Numbered from the stretch's first letter, positions 52,557 to 61,459 are shown. The stretch: DNA of 64,000 bases from Niabella ginsenosidivorans (GCF_001654455.1 NZ_CP015772.1:5332001-5396000), one strand, 5' to 3'. Numbers and translations are program-made. The notes: generated by a model from the sequence alone, not told the origin.

Positions 52557-53831
52557 ATGAAAAAATGGGGCTTGCTAAGTGTTGGAATGGTGCTGCAGTT
52601 GACCATAGCTGCACAATCCAAAGTATTAATGCCAGGGCCTGCAGCATCCAACGGATTTTCTGACGAACGCCTGCAGCGCATTGATGCGGTCATTAAAGAA
52701 TATATCCGGCATGGCTGGATCAAAGGCGCCACCGCCTTTATTGCACATGATGGCGTTATTGTTTATAACAAAGCGTTTGGCACCGGCAATGCGCAAACCA
52801 ATGCTTCTTTAAAAACGGATGACATTTTCCGCATTGCTTCCCAAACAAAGGCCATTACCAGTGTGGCGGTGATGATGCTGTTTGAGGAAGGAAAATTCCT
52901 GCTGGATGATCCCATTTCAAAGTACATTCCGTCCTTCGCTCATCCCGGAGTGCTGGATCAGTTTAATGAAAAGGACAGCAGTTATACAACCGTTCCTGCA
53001 AAACGGGAAATAACGATCCGGGATCTGCTTACCCATACTTCCGGGCTGGATTATGCGCAGATCGGCTCGCCGAAAATGAAGGCGATTTATGCAAAGGCGG
53101 GTATACCTGCAGGTTTTTTGCCACATCCTCAGAAACTGGCAGATGCCATTGATAAGCTGGGCACCCTGCCATTAGTGCACCAGCCGGGTGATGGCTTTAC
53201 TTATAGTTTAAGCGTGGATGTTTTGGGCAGGCTGGTAGAAGTGGTCTCCGGCATGAGCCTGAATGATTTCTTCCGTAAACGGATCTTTGAGCCGCTGGGA
53301 ATGAAAGATACCTATTTTCATTTGCCTGATGCAAAACGCTCCCGGCTGGTAAGCGTTTATACAGAAGATAAAATAACAAAAGCACTCATTCCATGGGCAG
53401 ATACCACATTCCGTGGCATATCCGTTGATTACCCGGTAAACAATAACGGGTATTTTTCCGGAGGAGCAGGCTTGGTATCCACCACTGCAGACTATGCCGC
53501 CTTTCTGCAAATGATGGTGAACAAGGGAGAATATAACGGCAAACGCCTGCTGTCAAGACATACTGTGGAAATGATGACGCAAAACCAGATCGGGGAGTTG
53601 CCCTTTGGCGCCAATAAATTCGGATTGGGGTTTGAAATAACCACGGATAAAGGGTTCCTCAAGCTGGGCCAGTCTGCCGGAAGCTTTGCCTGGGGCGGTT
53701 TCTTTGGCACAACCTATTGGGGAGACCCCCGGGAACATATAGTGGCGCTGCTGTTTGTGCAGCAATGGCCGTTCAGCCATGGTGAACTGGGCGATAAATT
53801 TAAAGCCCTGGTCTACCAGGCATTACAGTAA
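52557..53831 (+). CDS. Serine hydrolase, class C beta-lactamase fold, secreted
   Basis: A 424-residue protein with a signal peptide (residues 1-19, ending IAAQ). It has the beta-lactamase/esterase fold with the SxxK motif SQTK in FRIASQTKAITS, a Tyr motif (YSLS) near residue 220, and a WGG motif (SFAWGGFFGTTYW) in place of the KTG triad. Members act as esterases, D-aminopeptidases or amidases rather than antibiotic-resistance enzymes. Placed inside PUL 2, it may remove ester groups from the glycan; that is inference. Confidence 0.88.
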   Translation: MKKWGLLSVGMVLQLTIAAQSKVLMPGPAASNGFSDERLQRIDAVIKEYIRHGWIKGATAFIAHDGVIVYNKAFGTGNAQTNASLKTDDIFRIASQTKAITSVAVMMLFEEGKFLLDDPISKYIPSFAHPGVLDQFNEKDSSYTTVPAKREITIRDLLTHTSGLDYAQIGSPKMKAIYAKAGIPAGFLPHPQKLADAIDKLGTLPLVHQPGDGFTYSLSVDVLGRLVEVVSGMSLNDFFRKRIFEPLGMKDTYFHLPDAKRSRLVSVYTEDKITKALIPWADTTFRGISVDYPVNNNGYFSGGAGLVSTTADYAAFLQMMVNKGEYNGKRLLSRHTVEMMTQNQIGELPFGANKFGLGFEITTDKGFLKLGQSAGSFAWGGFFGTTYWGDPREHIVALLFVQQWPFSHGELGDKFKALVYQALQ

Positions 53832-53900
53832 TAGGCAGGAAAACAGGCCTTTTCTTCCGGTAAAGGATTTCCGGACCCGCCGGCATAAAAAAATATACAG

Positions 53901-55382
53901 ATGAAAAAAGTTTTTAATCTTGCTTTTGCAATAGCCCTGTTGGGCTGTAATAATCCGCAAACGACGATGAACGCATTAACAAAAGAAGAAAGCAACGCTC
54001 CGTCTTTTTCTCTTGAGGGGAGAACTGCATCCATTTATACCTCCGCAGATACAGCCGGTTACCGGCTTTTGGAAACAGACAGTGGGAAAGGGTTTACTGA
54101 TATGGGGCAGCCCAAAGAAACCCAGGTCTGCGTTTTTGCAGATCCGTCAAAAGCATTTCAGACCATTGTGGGCATTGGCGGAGCCATTACAGATGCTGCA
54201 GCTGAAACATTGGCAAAACTGCCGGCTGCTACCCAGGACTCTTTATTAAATGCCTATTATGACCCGGCAGCAGGAATCGGGTATACATTAGCCAGAACCA
54301 ACATCAATAGCTGCGACTTTTCCAGCGATACTTATAATTACGTGGCCGATAATGATTCACTCTTAAATTCATTCAATATTGCGCACGATGAAAAATATAA
54401 GCTCCCGTTCATTAAACGGGCTATGGCAATTGCCAAAGGAAAGCTGAAGTTGTTTGTAAGCCCCTGGAGCCCTCCTGCATGGATGAAGGATAATAATGAT
54501 ATGCTGCACGGAGGCAGCCTGAAAAAAGATTTTTATCATTCCTGGGCGGAGTATTATATAAAATACATCAACGCACTTGAAAAACAGGCAATACCTGTTT
54601 GGGGGCTTTCTGTACAAAATGAGCCTATGGCAACCCAAAAATGGGAATCCTGTATTTATACAGCAGAACAGGAGGCGGATTTTATAAAAACAGCCCTTGG
54701 GCCGGCCCTGGAAAAAGCGGGCATACAGGATAAAAAACTGATCATATGGGACCATAACCGCGATCTGATCTATCAGCGTGCAAGCACCACATTAGCAGAT
54801 CCTGATGTTGCAAAGTATGTTTGGGGAATTGGTTATCATTGGTATGAAACCTGGACCGGCAGCGATATGATGTTTGAAAATCTTAGAAGGACCGCTGAAG
54901 CGTTCCCCGGTAAACAGTTGCTGTTTACGGAAGGCTGCAGGGAAAAGTTTTCAATGGACAGCATTCATAACTGGAATCTCGGAGAAAAGTATGGCATGTC
55001 TATGATCAACGACTTTAATGCCGGTGCCGCAGGCTGGACAGACTGGAATGTGTTGCTTGATGAAACCGGTGGCCCCAATCATGTTGGTAATTTCTGTTTT
55101 GCGCCGGTGCATGCCGATACCAGGACCGGCCGGCTCATTTATACCAGCGCCTATTACTACCTGGGGCATTTTTCAAAATTTGTCCGCCCGGGCGCAAGGC
55201 GCATTGCAGTAGCTACCAATCGTACCGATCTGCTGGGAACAGGGTTTCTCAATACTGATGGCAGAATAGCCGTTATAGTAATGAATAAAGGCGGTCATGA
55301 CCTGCAATACAATCTTTGGATAAAAGGCAAAGCAGTTGCAATAAATGCCTTAAAACATTCAATACAAACAATTCTGATATAG
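53901..55382 (+). CDS. GH30 family glucosidase/glucanase lipoprotein
   Basis: A 493-residue GH30 enzyme with lipobox ALLGC. Acid/base Glu241 is in SVQNEPMATQ and nucleophile Glu344 in LLFTEGCRE, with the barrel start GIGGAITDAAAETL and a complete beta domain. The pattern resembles subfamily 1 (glucosylceramidase-type), which in Bacteroidota includes beta-1,6-glucosidases that trim branches of laminarin-type glucans. It differs clearly from the other GH30 here, so the two are not a recent duplicate. It lies 21 bases before the fusion gene. Confidence 0.9.
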   Translation: MKKVFNLAFAIALLGCNNPQTTMNALTKEESNAPSFSLEGRTASIYTSADTAGYRLLETDSGKGFTDMGQPKETQVCVFADPSKAFQTIVGIGGAITDAAAETLAKLPAATQDSLLNAYYDPAAGIGYTLARTNINSCDFSSDTYNYVADNDSLLNSFNIAHDEKYKLPFIKRAMAIAKGKLKLFVSPWSPPAWMKDNNDMLHGGSLKKDFYHSWAEYYIKYINALEKQAIPVWGLSVQNEPMATQKWESCIYTAEQEADFIKTALGPALEKAGIQDKKLIIWDHNRDLIYQRASTTLADPDVAKYVWGIGYHWYETWTGSDMMFENLRRTAEAFPGKQLLFTEGCREKFSMDSIHNWNLGEKYGMSMINDFNAGAAGWTDWNVLLDETGGPNHVGNFCFAPVHADTRTGRLIYTSAYYYLGHFSKFVRPGARRIAVATNRTDLLGTGFLNTDGRIAVIVMNKGGHDLQYNLWIKGKAVAINALKHSIQTILI

Positions 55383-55403
55383 CGATTATAAAACTGGAGA
55401 ATC

Positions 55404-56930
55404 ATGTTGAAATTAATTACAGGCACAGGAATTTTATGTTTATTGGCCGCACTGGCATTTGCGAACCCGGTTACTGATAAAGACAAACCTTCCGGCAATG
55501 GTATAGTGGCCCATCGCGGGGCATTTAAAAAGAACGGACTGCCGGAAAATTCGATAGCCTCTTTAAAACAGGCCATTGCATTACAATGCGCCGGTTCAGA
55601 GTTTGATGTGCAAATGACATCCGACGATTCACTGGTTATCAATCATGATCCGCATTATAATAAACAGACCATTGAAAAAACCACGTATGCAGTGTTAGAA
55701 CAGACCCCTTTGTCAAATGGAGAAAGACTGCCAACATTGCGCGAATATCTTTTGGCCGGTTTACAGGATAACCGGTCTACAAAGCTGGTGCTGGAAATAA
55801 AACCATCTGTGGTCAGTAAGGAGCGGGGGCAGCAGGTTGCAGAGCGCGTGGTAAAGATGGTACACCAGCTGTACGCTGCGCCTAAAACCATTTACATCAG
55901 TTTTGATTATGAGATCTGTAAAAAAGTAAAACAACTGGATCCCCAAGCGCACGTACAATATCTGAATGGAGATAAATCCCCAGCAGCGCTGAAACAGGAT
56001 AACATTGACGGGGCCGATTACCATTTCTCTGTATTTCAAAAGAATCCGGAATGGATTGCACAGGCAAAGAAGAACCATATTGCCTTAAATGCCTGGACGG
56101 TGAATGATGCCGCGGAAATGGACTGGCTCCTGGCCAATGGCTTTGATTTTATTACTACTAATGAACCGGAGCTGTTAGCAGAGCGTATGAAGACCGCGCC
56201 TGTTTCAAAAGGATGGAAGCTGGTATGGAGCGATGAGTTTAATAAAGATGGATTGCCGGATGCTGCCAGATGGGGCTATGATGTAGGAGGAAATGGCTGG
56301 GGTAATAACGAGCTGGAATACTATACAAAGGCAGACTCTAATAATGCGGTCATAAAAAACGGGAAGCTGTTGATTATTGCAAAAAAGGAGAAGAGGGGGA
56401 AAAATACGTATACATCAGCGAGGCTGGTTACCAAAGGCAAGGGCGATTGGCTGTATGGCCGGGTGGAAGTCAGCGCTAAACTGCCTGCCGGTAAAGGTAC
56501 CTGGCCTGCAATATGGATGCTGCCAACAAACTGGAAATACGGAGGCTGGCCAGCAAGCGGTGAAATTGATATAATGGAAAATGTAGGATTTAATTCTGAT
56601 ACTGTTTATAGCAGTGTGCATACAAAAACATTTAACCACGTTATTGGTACGCAAAAAACAAAAGGCTTTTATCTGAACGATGCAGATAAAACATTCCATG
56701 TGTACGCTATGGAATGGAATAAGGACCGGATTGATTTTTTTGTAGATGATCAACGCTTTTTTTCGTTCAGCAATACCCGTAAAGGCTTTGCCGAATGGCC
56801 GTTTGATCAGCAATTTCACCTGATCTTAAATGTTGCAATGGGCGGTAACTGGGGAGGCGCACATGGTATGGATGAAAACCTCAGCAAGGCTGTTATGGAG
56901 GTAGACTATGTACGGGTATTTCAGAGATAA
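55404..56930 (+). CDS. Fusion: glycerophosphodiester phosphodiesterase plus GH16 laminarinase-type glucanase
   Basis: A 508-residue secreted two-enzyme protein. A signal peptide covers residues 1-20. Residues 32-270 are a GDPD domain with every key motif: His37-Arg38-Gly39, LPENS, Glu66 and Asp68 in EFDVQ, His81 in NHDPH, LEIK, NAWTVN and TTNEP. Residues 275-507 are GH16 of the laminarinase type with Glu387, Asp389 and Glu392 in GEIDIMEN. Both active sites look intact, so the protein should cut a phosphodiester and a beta-1,3-glucan bond. It is the last gene of PUL 2. The link suggests a glucan carrying glycerophosphoryl or phosphocholine groups; this is inference. Confidence 0.93.
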   Translation: MLKLITGTGILCLLAALAFANPVTDKDKPSGNGIVAHRGAFKKNGLPENSIASLKQAIALQCAGSEFDVQMTSDDSLVINHDPHYNKQTIEKTTYAVLEQTPLSNGERLPTLREYLLAGLQDNRSTKLVLEIKPSVVSKERGQQVAERVVKMVHQLYAAPKTIYISFDYEICKKVKQLDPQAHVQYLNGDKSPAALKQDNIDGADYHFSVFQKNPEWIAQAKKNHIALNAWTVNDAAEMDWLLANGFDFITTNEPELLAERMKTAPVSKGWKLVWSDEFNKDGLPDAARWGYDVGGNGWGNNELEYYTKADSNNAVIKNGKLLIIAKKEKRGKNTYTSARLVTKGKGDWLYGRVEVSAKLPAGKGTWPAIWMLPTNWKYGGWPASGEIDIMENVGFNSDTVYSSVHTKTFNHVIGTQKTKGFYLNDADKTFHVYAMEWNKDRIDFFVDDQRFFSFSNTRKGFAEWPFDQQFHLILNVAMGGNWGGAHGMDENLSKAVMEVDYVRVFQR

Positions 56931-57202
56931 AACGGGAGAAATGAAAAAGCAGGGTGGTTAATAAACATTTGCCATAAAGAAAACTTAATTTTAACAGGGT
57001 CCCCAACAATTGAAATTCATCTGTGTTAAGTTATTATGAATTAGCAATAGCTTATATAGTTATTGGCAGGTTCATAAATAGATTTGTGTACAGATAGAGG
57101 TAATGGCGGCTAACGTTCATTTGTTTTAAAACAAGGAAAAAACTGCATAAATTTTGCCATTTATTTCATATCTTACACTTATGAAAGAGTAAATTTTGAG
57201 TG

Positions 57203-57424
57203 ATGAAGAAATCGTATCGTTTAATAGGTTTTGTGCTATTAGGAGTTGCAGCATCGGCTGTAACAGGTGCTATTTGTGAGGTGCGCAGGAGGAACGCTAT
57301 GAGGCGTTTACTGGAAACGTCTAACGAGGGATACGAAACTGCTCATGATATTATTTATCCTGAAAAGGGTTCCTATCGTCGCACCAAAAAACTCCGTTAT
57401 GGTCCCATTTATCCCGGTATGTAA
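57203..57424 (+). CDS. Small membrane-anchored protein, function unknown
   Basis: A 73-residue protein with one hydrophobic segment (residues 7-24, GFVLLGVAASAVTGAIC) and then a basic stretch (EVRRRNAMRRLL) and a conserved-looking end (SNEGYETAHDIIYPEKG). Short proteins of this form are common in Chitinophagaceae, by memory. ATG 57203 follows an in-frame GTG at 57200. Confidence 0.65.
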   Translation: MKKSYRLIGFVLLGVAASAVTGAICEVRRRNAMRRLLETSNEGYETAHDIIYPEKGSYRRTKKLRYGPIYPGM

Positions 57425-57703
57425 TTTTTACCGGTAGGTATTCTTAAGCTCCTTCAATACACATTTAAGTTGCAAAAATCATTGCAATGTTTTTTCTGGG
57501 CAGTCCTACAGGAATGGACTGTACGCCTGGTTGGTTCGCTTTGGCAGAAAAACCGGGTAAAATTGAAAAAGTGTTGTTTCGCCGGGCGGCTGCAGAACCT
57601 TTGTCAAACGGATCGTGCCTGCCTGACCCGGGATTGGTTTGCACCATTCTGAAAATAGAGAAGCCGTCAGCGGAATTTTAGGATTTCTGAATCTCAAATG
57701 CAG

Positions 57704-57711
57704 TATTTTTG
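57704..57711 (+). promoter_or_regulatory. -7 promoter element TATTTTTG
   Basis: An exact TAnnTTTG octamer whose last base is 6 bases before the ATG at 57717, so transcripts should be nearly leaderless. The stretch 57425-57703 before it holds overlapping short frames but no supported gene. Confidence 0.45.
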
Positions 57712-57716
57712 AAACC

Positions 57717-58817
57717 ATGCGTCGCTTTCTCCGGTTCCTGCTGCTAAAACCCGTTCTATGGGCCGCCAAAAAATTTGATTCAGATCCTGATAAAATAAAA
57801 GTATTTGATGCACTCACCAAATTGTTCAACCGCATATCAGACCATCAGAGTAAGCTGGGCCTGCTGATTGATTTTGATTTACAGAAAGATAAATACATCA
57901 TTTTCTCAGATCAGCACAAAGGCGCGCGTAATGGTGCCGACGATTTCCGGCTGGCCGCACCTGCCTATGTGGCTGCATTGAACTATTATAATACCAGCCT
58001 TTTTTCTTTTATAAACCTGGGCGATTGTGAAGAGCTGTGGGAAAACCCGCTGTTCAGGGTAAAAAAATTTAATGGTGAGCCATTTGAGGCGGAGAAAGCA
58101 TTTGTGCAAAGAGATGCTTTTATAAAAGTTATTGGCAATCATGATCTGTATTGGGGCAATGATCCCCTGGCCGGGCTGGAGCTGGAAGCCGTGTTCGGGA
58201 AAAAAATAAAGGCTTATGAAGGCGTGATCCTGCAAACCATCATTAACGGAAGGCCGCTCCGTATATTCTGTACCCATGGCCATCAGGGCGACGCAAACAG
58301 CGATGGTAACTGGTTCTCTAAATTCTTTATATCAAAGATCTGGGGACCGCTGCAGGCCTGCCTGCAGATCAACCCCAATGAACCTTCCAACAATGATTAT
58401 AAAAAAACATTGCATAATGAAATTATGTATGAATGGTCTTCAGAGCAGGATGCTATTCTTTTAATTACGGGGCATACCCACCAGCCGGTCTTTGAATCGC
58501 TCACCCATATTGAACGTCTGTACCGGCAGATGGAAATTGCAAAATTAAAGAGTGATGCAGTCACTATTGAAAGGATAAAAGAGGAAACCATTGCTTTCCG
58601 GAAACGGTTCGATACATTGTTACTTGATTATAACAGGATTTTGCCCACTTATTTTAATTCAGGCTGCTGCTGCTTCTCAGACGGGGACATCACCGGTATT
58701 GAAATTGAGGGAGGCTTTATCAGGCTCATAAAATGGGAAACAAAAGGAGGCCGGCCGGAAAGAATCGTTCTGGAAGAAACTTCATTAGGTGTAATAATGG
58801 AAGCCGTTAAAAAATAA
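57717..58817 (+). CDS. Metallophosphoesterase
   Basis: A 366-residue calcineurin-like phosphoesterase. Motifs in order: IFSDQHKG, INLGDCEELWE, VIGNHDLYWG, IFCTHGHQGD and ITGHTHQP, all with the metal ligands expected. An arginine-rich N-terminus (MRRFLRFLLLKP) could associate with the membrane; there is no cleavage site. Between the fourth and last parts lies a helical insert (residues 255-305). The natural substrate is unknown. It differs from the LpxH-like protein at 10860. ATG 57717 was chosen over 57639 because of the promoter element just upstream. Confidence 0.87.
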   Translation: MRRFLRFLLLKPVLWAAKKFDSDPDKIKVFDALTKLFNRISDHQSKLGLLIDFDLQKDKYIIFSDQHKGARNGADDFRLAAPAYVAALNYYNTSLFSFINLGDCEELWENPLFRVKKFNGEPFEAEKAFVQRDAFIKVIGNHDLYWGNDPLAGLELEAVFGKKIKAYEGVILQTIINGRPLRIFCTHGHQGDANSDGNWFSKFFISKIWGPLQACLQINPNEPSNNDYKKTLHNEIMYEWSSEQDAILLITGHTHQPVFESLTHIERLYRQMEIAKLKSDAVTIERIKEETIAFRKRFDTLLLDYNRILPTYFNSGCCCFSDGDITGIEIEGGFIRLIKWETKGGRPERIVLEETSLGVIMEAVKK

Positions 58818-58885
58818 AGTGTCGCGGGATTCAGGTATAGGAAATCGTTTTTTACAAAACTACCTTCATGGCCTGAGCAAGAACA

Positions 58886-59280
58886 ATGCACCGCCGCCGT
58901 TTTATTTATCAGGGTATGCTGTCTGCAGGAGCGTTGGCTCTGCCCGGTGTGATCCCCGCCCGCCCGTATCCTTCTAAAAAACCGGGAGTCATTATTATTG
59001 GCGCTGGCCTTGCAGGGCTGGCGGCCGCTTACCGGTTAAAAAAGAAAGACACACCCATTACTATTATCGAAAGCAGGTCAATTATTACTGGGGTAACGAT
59101 GCTTATTCTTACGGTGCGTATGCAGTCTATAAGCCAGGGCAATGGTTTGGGGTGCAGCCGGAATTAAAAAAGTCCTTTCGGGATGTATATTTTGCAGGAG
59201 AGCACCTTGCAGACTAGCAGGAGTTTATGGAAGGCGCCATAGAAACAGGAGAAGCAGCAGCCGGCGCAATAGCTGGCTGA
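58886..59280 (+). pseudogene. Flavin amine oxidase pseudogene (internal deletion, frameshift, premature stop)
   Basis: The first 65 codons give a Tat-like start (HRRRFIYQG) and the FAD-binding motif VIIIGAGLAGLAAAYRL ending in TIIESRS. At about 59075-59082 the frame shifts and the sequence continues as the C-terminus of the same family: NYYWGNDAYSYGAY, then SFRDVYFAGEHLAD, where a TAG (59215) interrupts, then EFMEGAIETGEAAAGAIAG to the stop at 59278. The middle 300 or so residues of a normal amine oxidase are missing. It is non-functional. Confidence 0.85.
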
Positions 59281-59325
59281 TTCTGTTGCCCTGTTAACCA
59301 TAAGTGGTTATTTATTTTTACCGCA

Positions 59326-59343
59326 GTTCCAAAGCTTTGGAAC
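59326..59343. repeat. Palindrome GTTCCAAAGCTTTGGAAC
   Basis: A perfect 18-base palindrome with flanks CCGCA and GCAG. The flanks and outer arms match the element at 6415-6432, so the two are copies of one repeat. Confidence 0.6.
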
Positions 59344-59467
59344 GCAGATTGCTGTAGATGATCAATGCGGATCCGCGTCCGAAAACCTGCGGGAATCATA
59401 CGATGATCTTTTCTGGGGCTGACCAAAAAGTAATGTCAGCCTGATTTTTCATTTGCGGCGCAAAAAC

Positions 59468-59483
59468 ATCCGAACGTTCGGAT
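59468..59483. repeat. Palindrome ATCCGAACGTTCGGAT
   Basis: A perfect 16-base palindrome. A related ATCCGATCATTCGGAT lies near 50870. Confidence 0.5.
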
Positions 59484-59504
59484 GAGGCTATGACACGTTT
59501 TTAC

Positions 59505-59573
59505 CGTCACCTCGACCGAAGCGGAGAGGTCTCTTCATGGGTTAGAGATGCCTCGGCTGTGCTCGGCATGACG
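59505..59573. repeat. Dispersed REP-like element bounded by CGTCA/TGACG
   Basis: About 69 bases starting CGTCACCTCGACCGAAGCGG and ending TGCTCGGCATGACG. Similar elements (CGTCA-CTCGACC-GAGAGGTCTC, GAGATGCCTCGGC) are common in Bacteroidota intergenic DNA, by memory. The ends are inverted repeats. Confidence 0.55.
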
Positions 59574-59720
59574 ATAAGTGTGATTGATCTCTGATATATA
59601 AAGTAACATATCATTGGCTGCTTGACGATGTCTATATTTCGTCAAGCTCTTCCAAAGTTTCGGGGTGACAATCAAGACGCCGTTTAGTCACCACCAGTAT
59701 AACCCTGTTCTCCCAAAAGG

Positions 59721-60274
59721 TTACCAGATGTATTTTGCCAGGAATTTTCCTGCCTTGGCATATGCTTCCGAGATCCGCCAGCTTCTACCATAATCAACGC
59801 CCATAACATCTCTGTTCGGCGCATTATCTACATTCAGAACAGCGATAATATGATTCCTGTTGGCGGTTGCTACGATGGTAACGGTAGCGTCAATATAAGC
59901 GTTCCTTCTCCATGCGCCTGCGTTAAAGCCCGGCTCAATAAAGGTAGTGTGGAAGATGAGCATGTATGGGCCCTCTTTTTCATTTTTAAGGTTGCTGGTC
60001 TTTAAAAAGAGCTCAAGGAACTTGGGTTCATAGGCATGGGAACGGTCATCTTTCCAGGAAGCAGCCCATTTATCCCCGCAACCCGGTTCTTTTTGTTGTA
60101 TTCCTCGGTTTTCTTGGCTACATGATCCTCTTCATTTTTAAATTTACCTACGGAAAGATAATCATAGATGAGCTCAACGTTTGTAGCGGATATTGATTTT
60201 AACGGAGCCGGATTACCCCGGAAGGTTTTGATCTTTTGAGAATAAGCAAGTGTGATCAGGAAAGGTAAACTTAT
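59721..60274 (-). pseudogene. Frameshifted secreted protein, function unknown
   Basis: Minus-strand reading begins with a signal-like ISLPFLITLAYSQ and continues NPAPLKSISATNVELIYDYL to about 60095. At a run of A (TTTTT on the plus strand near 60090) the frame shifts, and the remainder continues as EPGCGDKWAASWKDDRSHAYEP, then IFHTTFIEPGFNAGAWRRNA and YGRSWRISEAYAKAGKFLAKYIW. No ATG is present at the start, where it overlaps the stop of the ketosynthase-like gene. No family was recognised. Several lesions make a working gene unlikely, though programmed frameshifting is not excluded. Confidence 0.7.
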
Positions 60275-61296
60275 TTTTCAGAAATAATGATAAAACTATG
60301 CTGCTGACCGTGGTACTGATTATAGAGAATGACCCGGTCCGCTTTCTGCAGGGAAGCTCCTTTTTTAAACAGGTGATCCGGTAACTGCAGATCCTGGAAA
60401 GCCTGTGCGGCAAGCCATACCGCAAAGGACGCGGCTGTTGGGTATTCCCCCGTCAGGTGCTTAAAGCGGATAACGGGCGCAGTACCGGCGTACTTTTCAA
60501 ACGCATCATAAAAGAATTGGTAACGGCGGTCTCCGTTTTCCCCCGAAATTAATAGGGTAGTGGCAGTTACAGGATATGCCTCCAACAAGGCTTCTAAGTG
60601 CCGGGCAATTGCTGACACTTCTGTTGTATGCAGGGTGCTCACAGATTCAATTTTTGCAATAGCGCCGGTTGCGGTTCCGCTTAATAAGAACATTGCAGCT
60701 CCTTCACCGGCAATGGTTGCGCTATGACCGGCGGTATAAAGGTCTGTGTTGGTCAGCAGGGGATCGTACCACCCCGCCAGGCGGTCAATATTATAATTGT
60801 AGGTAGATATTTCATCTACTGCACCTGTAAGGTAGCTGTTTCCCGGGTGCTCACTAAGAAACATTTTTGCATCAGTAAGGGCATTCTCAAAAGCCAGCCC
60901 CAGGTGTACATGCGTGGCATTGTAATTCCGGTTCTTTTTTATAAGGCTTAACTGGCCGGCAATGGCATTAGGAGTACTTTGTACAAAATTGCCGGGGGTC
61001 AGCATGCCTTCATTATAATCAATGATCTGGTTGAGGAATTTAATGCAATCTTCCATTCCCCCGTTGGCGGTTCCTATAATGATTCCATCCGGAACCACCT
61101 CTTTCAGTAAGGGAAGGCCGGCTCCAATGCCCATACGCACCGCTTTGCTCATTCTGCGCAGCATGCCCGGAGGCACGCCTTCCAGTGCGGGCTCAATGGC
61201 AACCAGCTTACCTTCGGAGGATGTGATGACTTTTTCAAGATCAGGGCTACCGGCGGTGCGCTGCGGAGAAATACAAAACTGCTGATGGATATACAC
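60271..61296 (-). CDS. Beta-ketoacyl synthase-like protein lacking the active-site cysteine
   Basis: A 341-residue thiolase-fold protein similar to the ketosynthases of Bacteroidota (IIIGTANGGMEDCIKFLNQI, TPGNFVQSTPNAIAGQLSLI). Where a ketosynthase has a cysteine (AC.TG) this protein reads THVHLGLAFENALTDA, with no cysteine. The family C-terminal half is present but diverged, with AGHSATIAGEGAAMFLLS. It may act as a chain-length-factor-like partner, as in aryl-polyene or flexirubin clusters, but no other such genes are nearby. GTG 61296 is the likely start. It is divergent from the SDR gene at 61460. Confidence 0.78.
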   Translation of the reverse strand: MYIHQQFCISPQRTAGSPDLEKVITSSEGKLVAIEPALEGVPPGMLRRMSKAVRMGIGAGLPLLKEVVPDGIIIGTANGGMEDCIKFLNQIIDYNEGMLTPGNFVQSTPNAIAGQLSLIKKNRNYNATHVHLGLAFENALTDAKMFLSEHPGNSYLTGAVDEISTYNYNIDRLAGWYDPLLTNTDLYTAGHSATIAGEGAAMFLLSGTATGAIAKIESVSTLHTTEVSAIARHLEALLEAYPVTATTLLISGENGDRRYQFFYDAFEKYAGTAPVIRFKHLTGEYPTAASFAVWLAAQAFQDLQLPDHLFKKGASLQKADRVILYNQYHGQQHSFIIISEK

Positions 61297-61459
61297 GGAT
61301 CAATTTTGAGGCTAAGATAATAAAAACAATGCAGGCAATTAAGGGAAGCTGGCTGATCACTAACAGTTATGGATACCTTCAAAAAAACAGTGCGCCCCGC
61401 GCTTTAACGAAACCATAAAAAAAATTATGCTTACTTCGCAGAAGTAAACAAAGCAGTAT

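Larger units (their letters stand above)
59281..59720. other. Non-coding stretch with palindromic repeats
   Basis: Between two pseudogenes. It holds three palindromic elements, listed separately, and no supported gene. Confidence 0.5.

Noticed and set aside
57465-57681. Overlapping short frames on both strands
   Set aside because: No family and no consistent start; they probably mirror each other on high-GC sequence.
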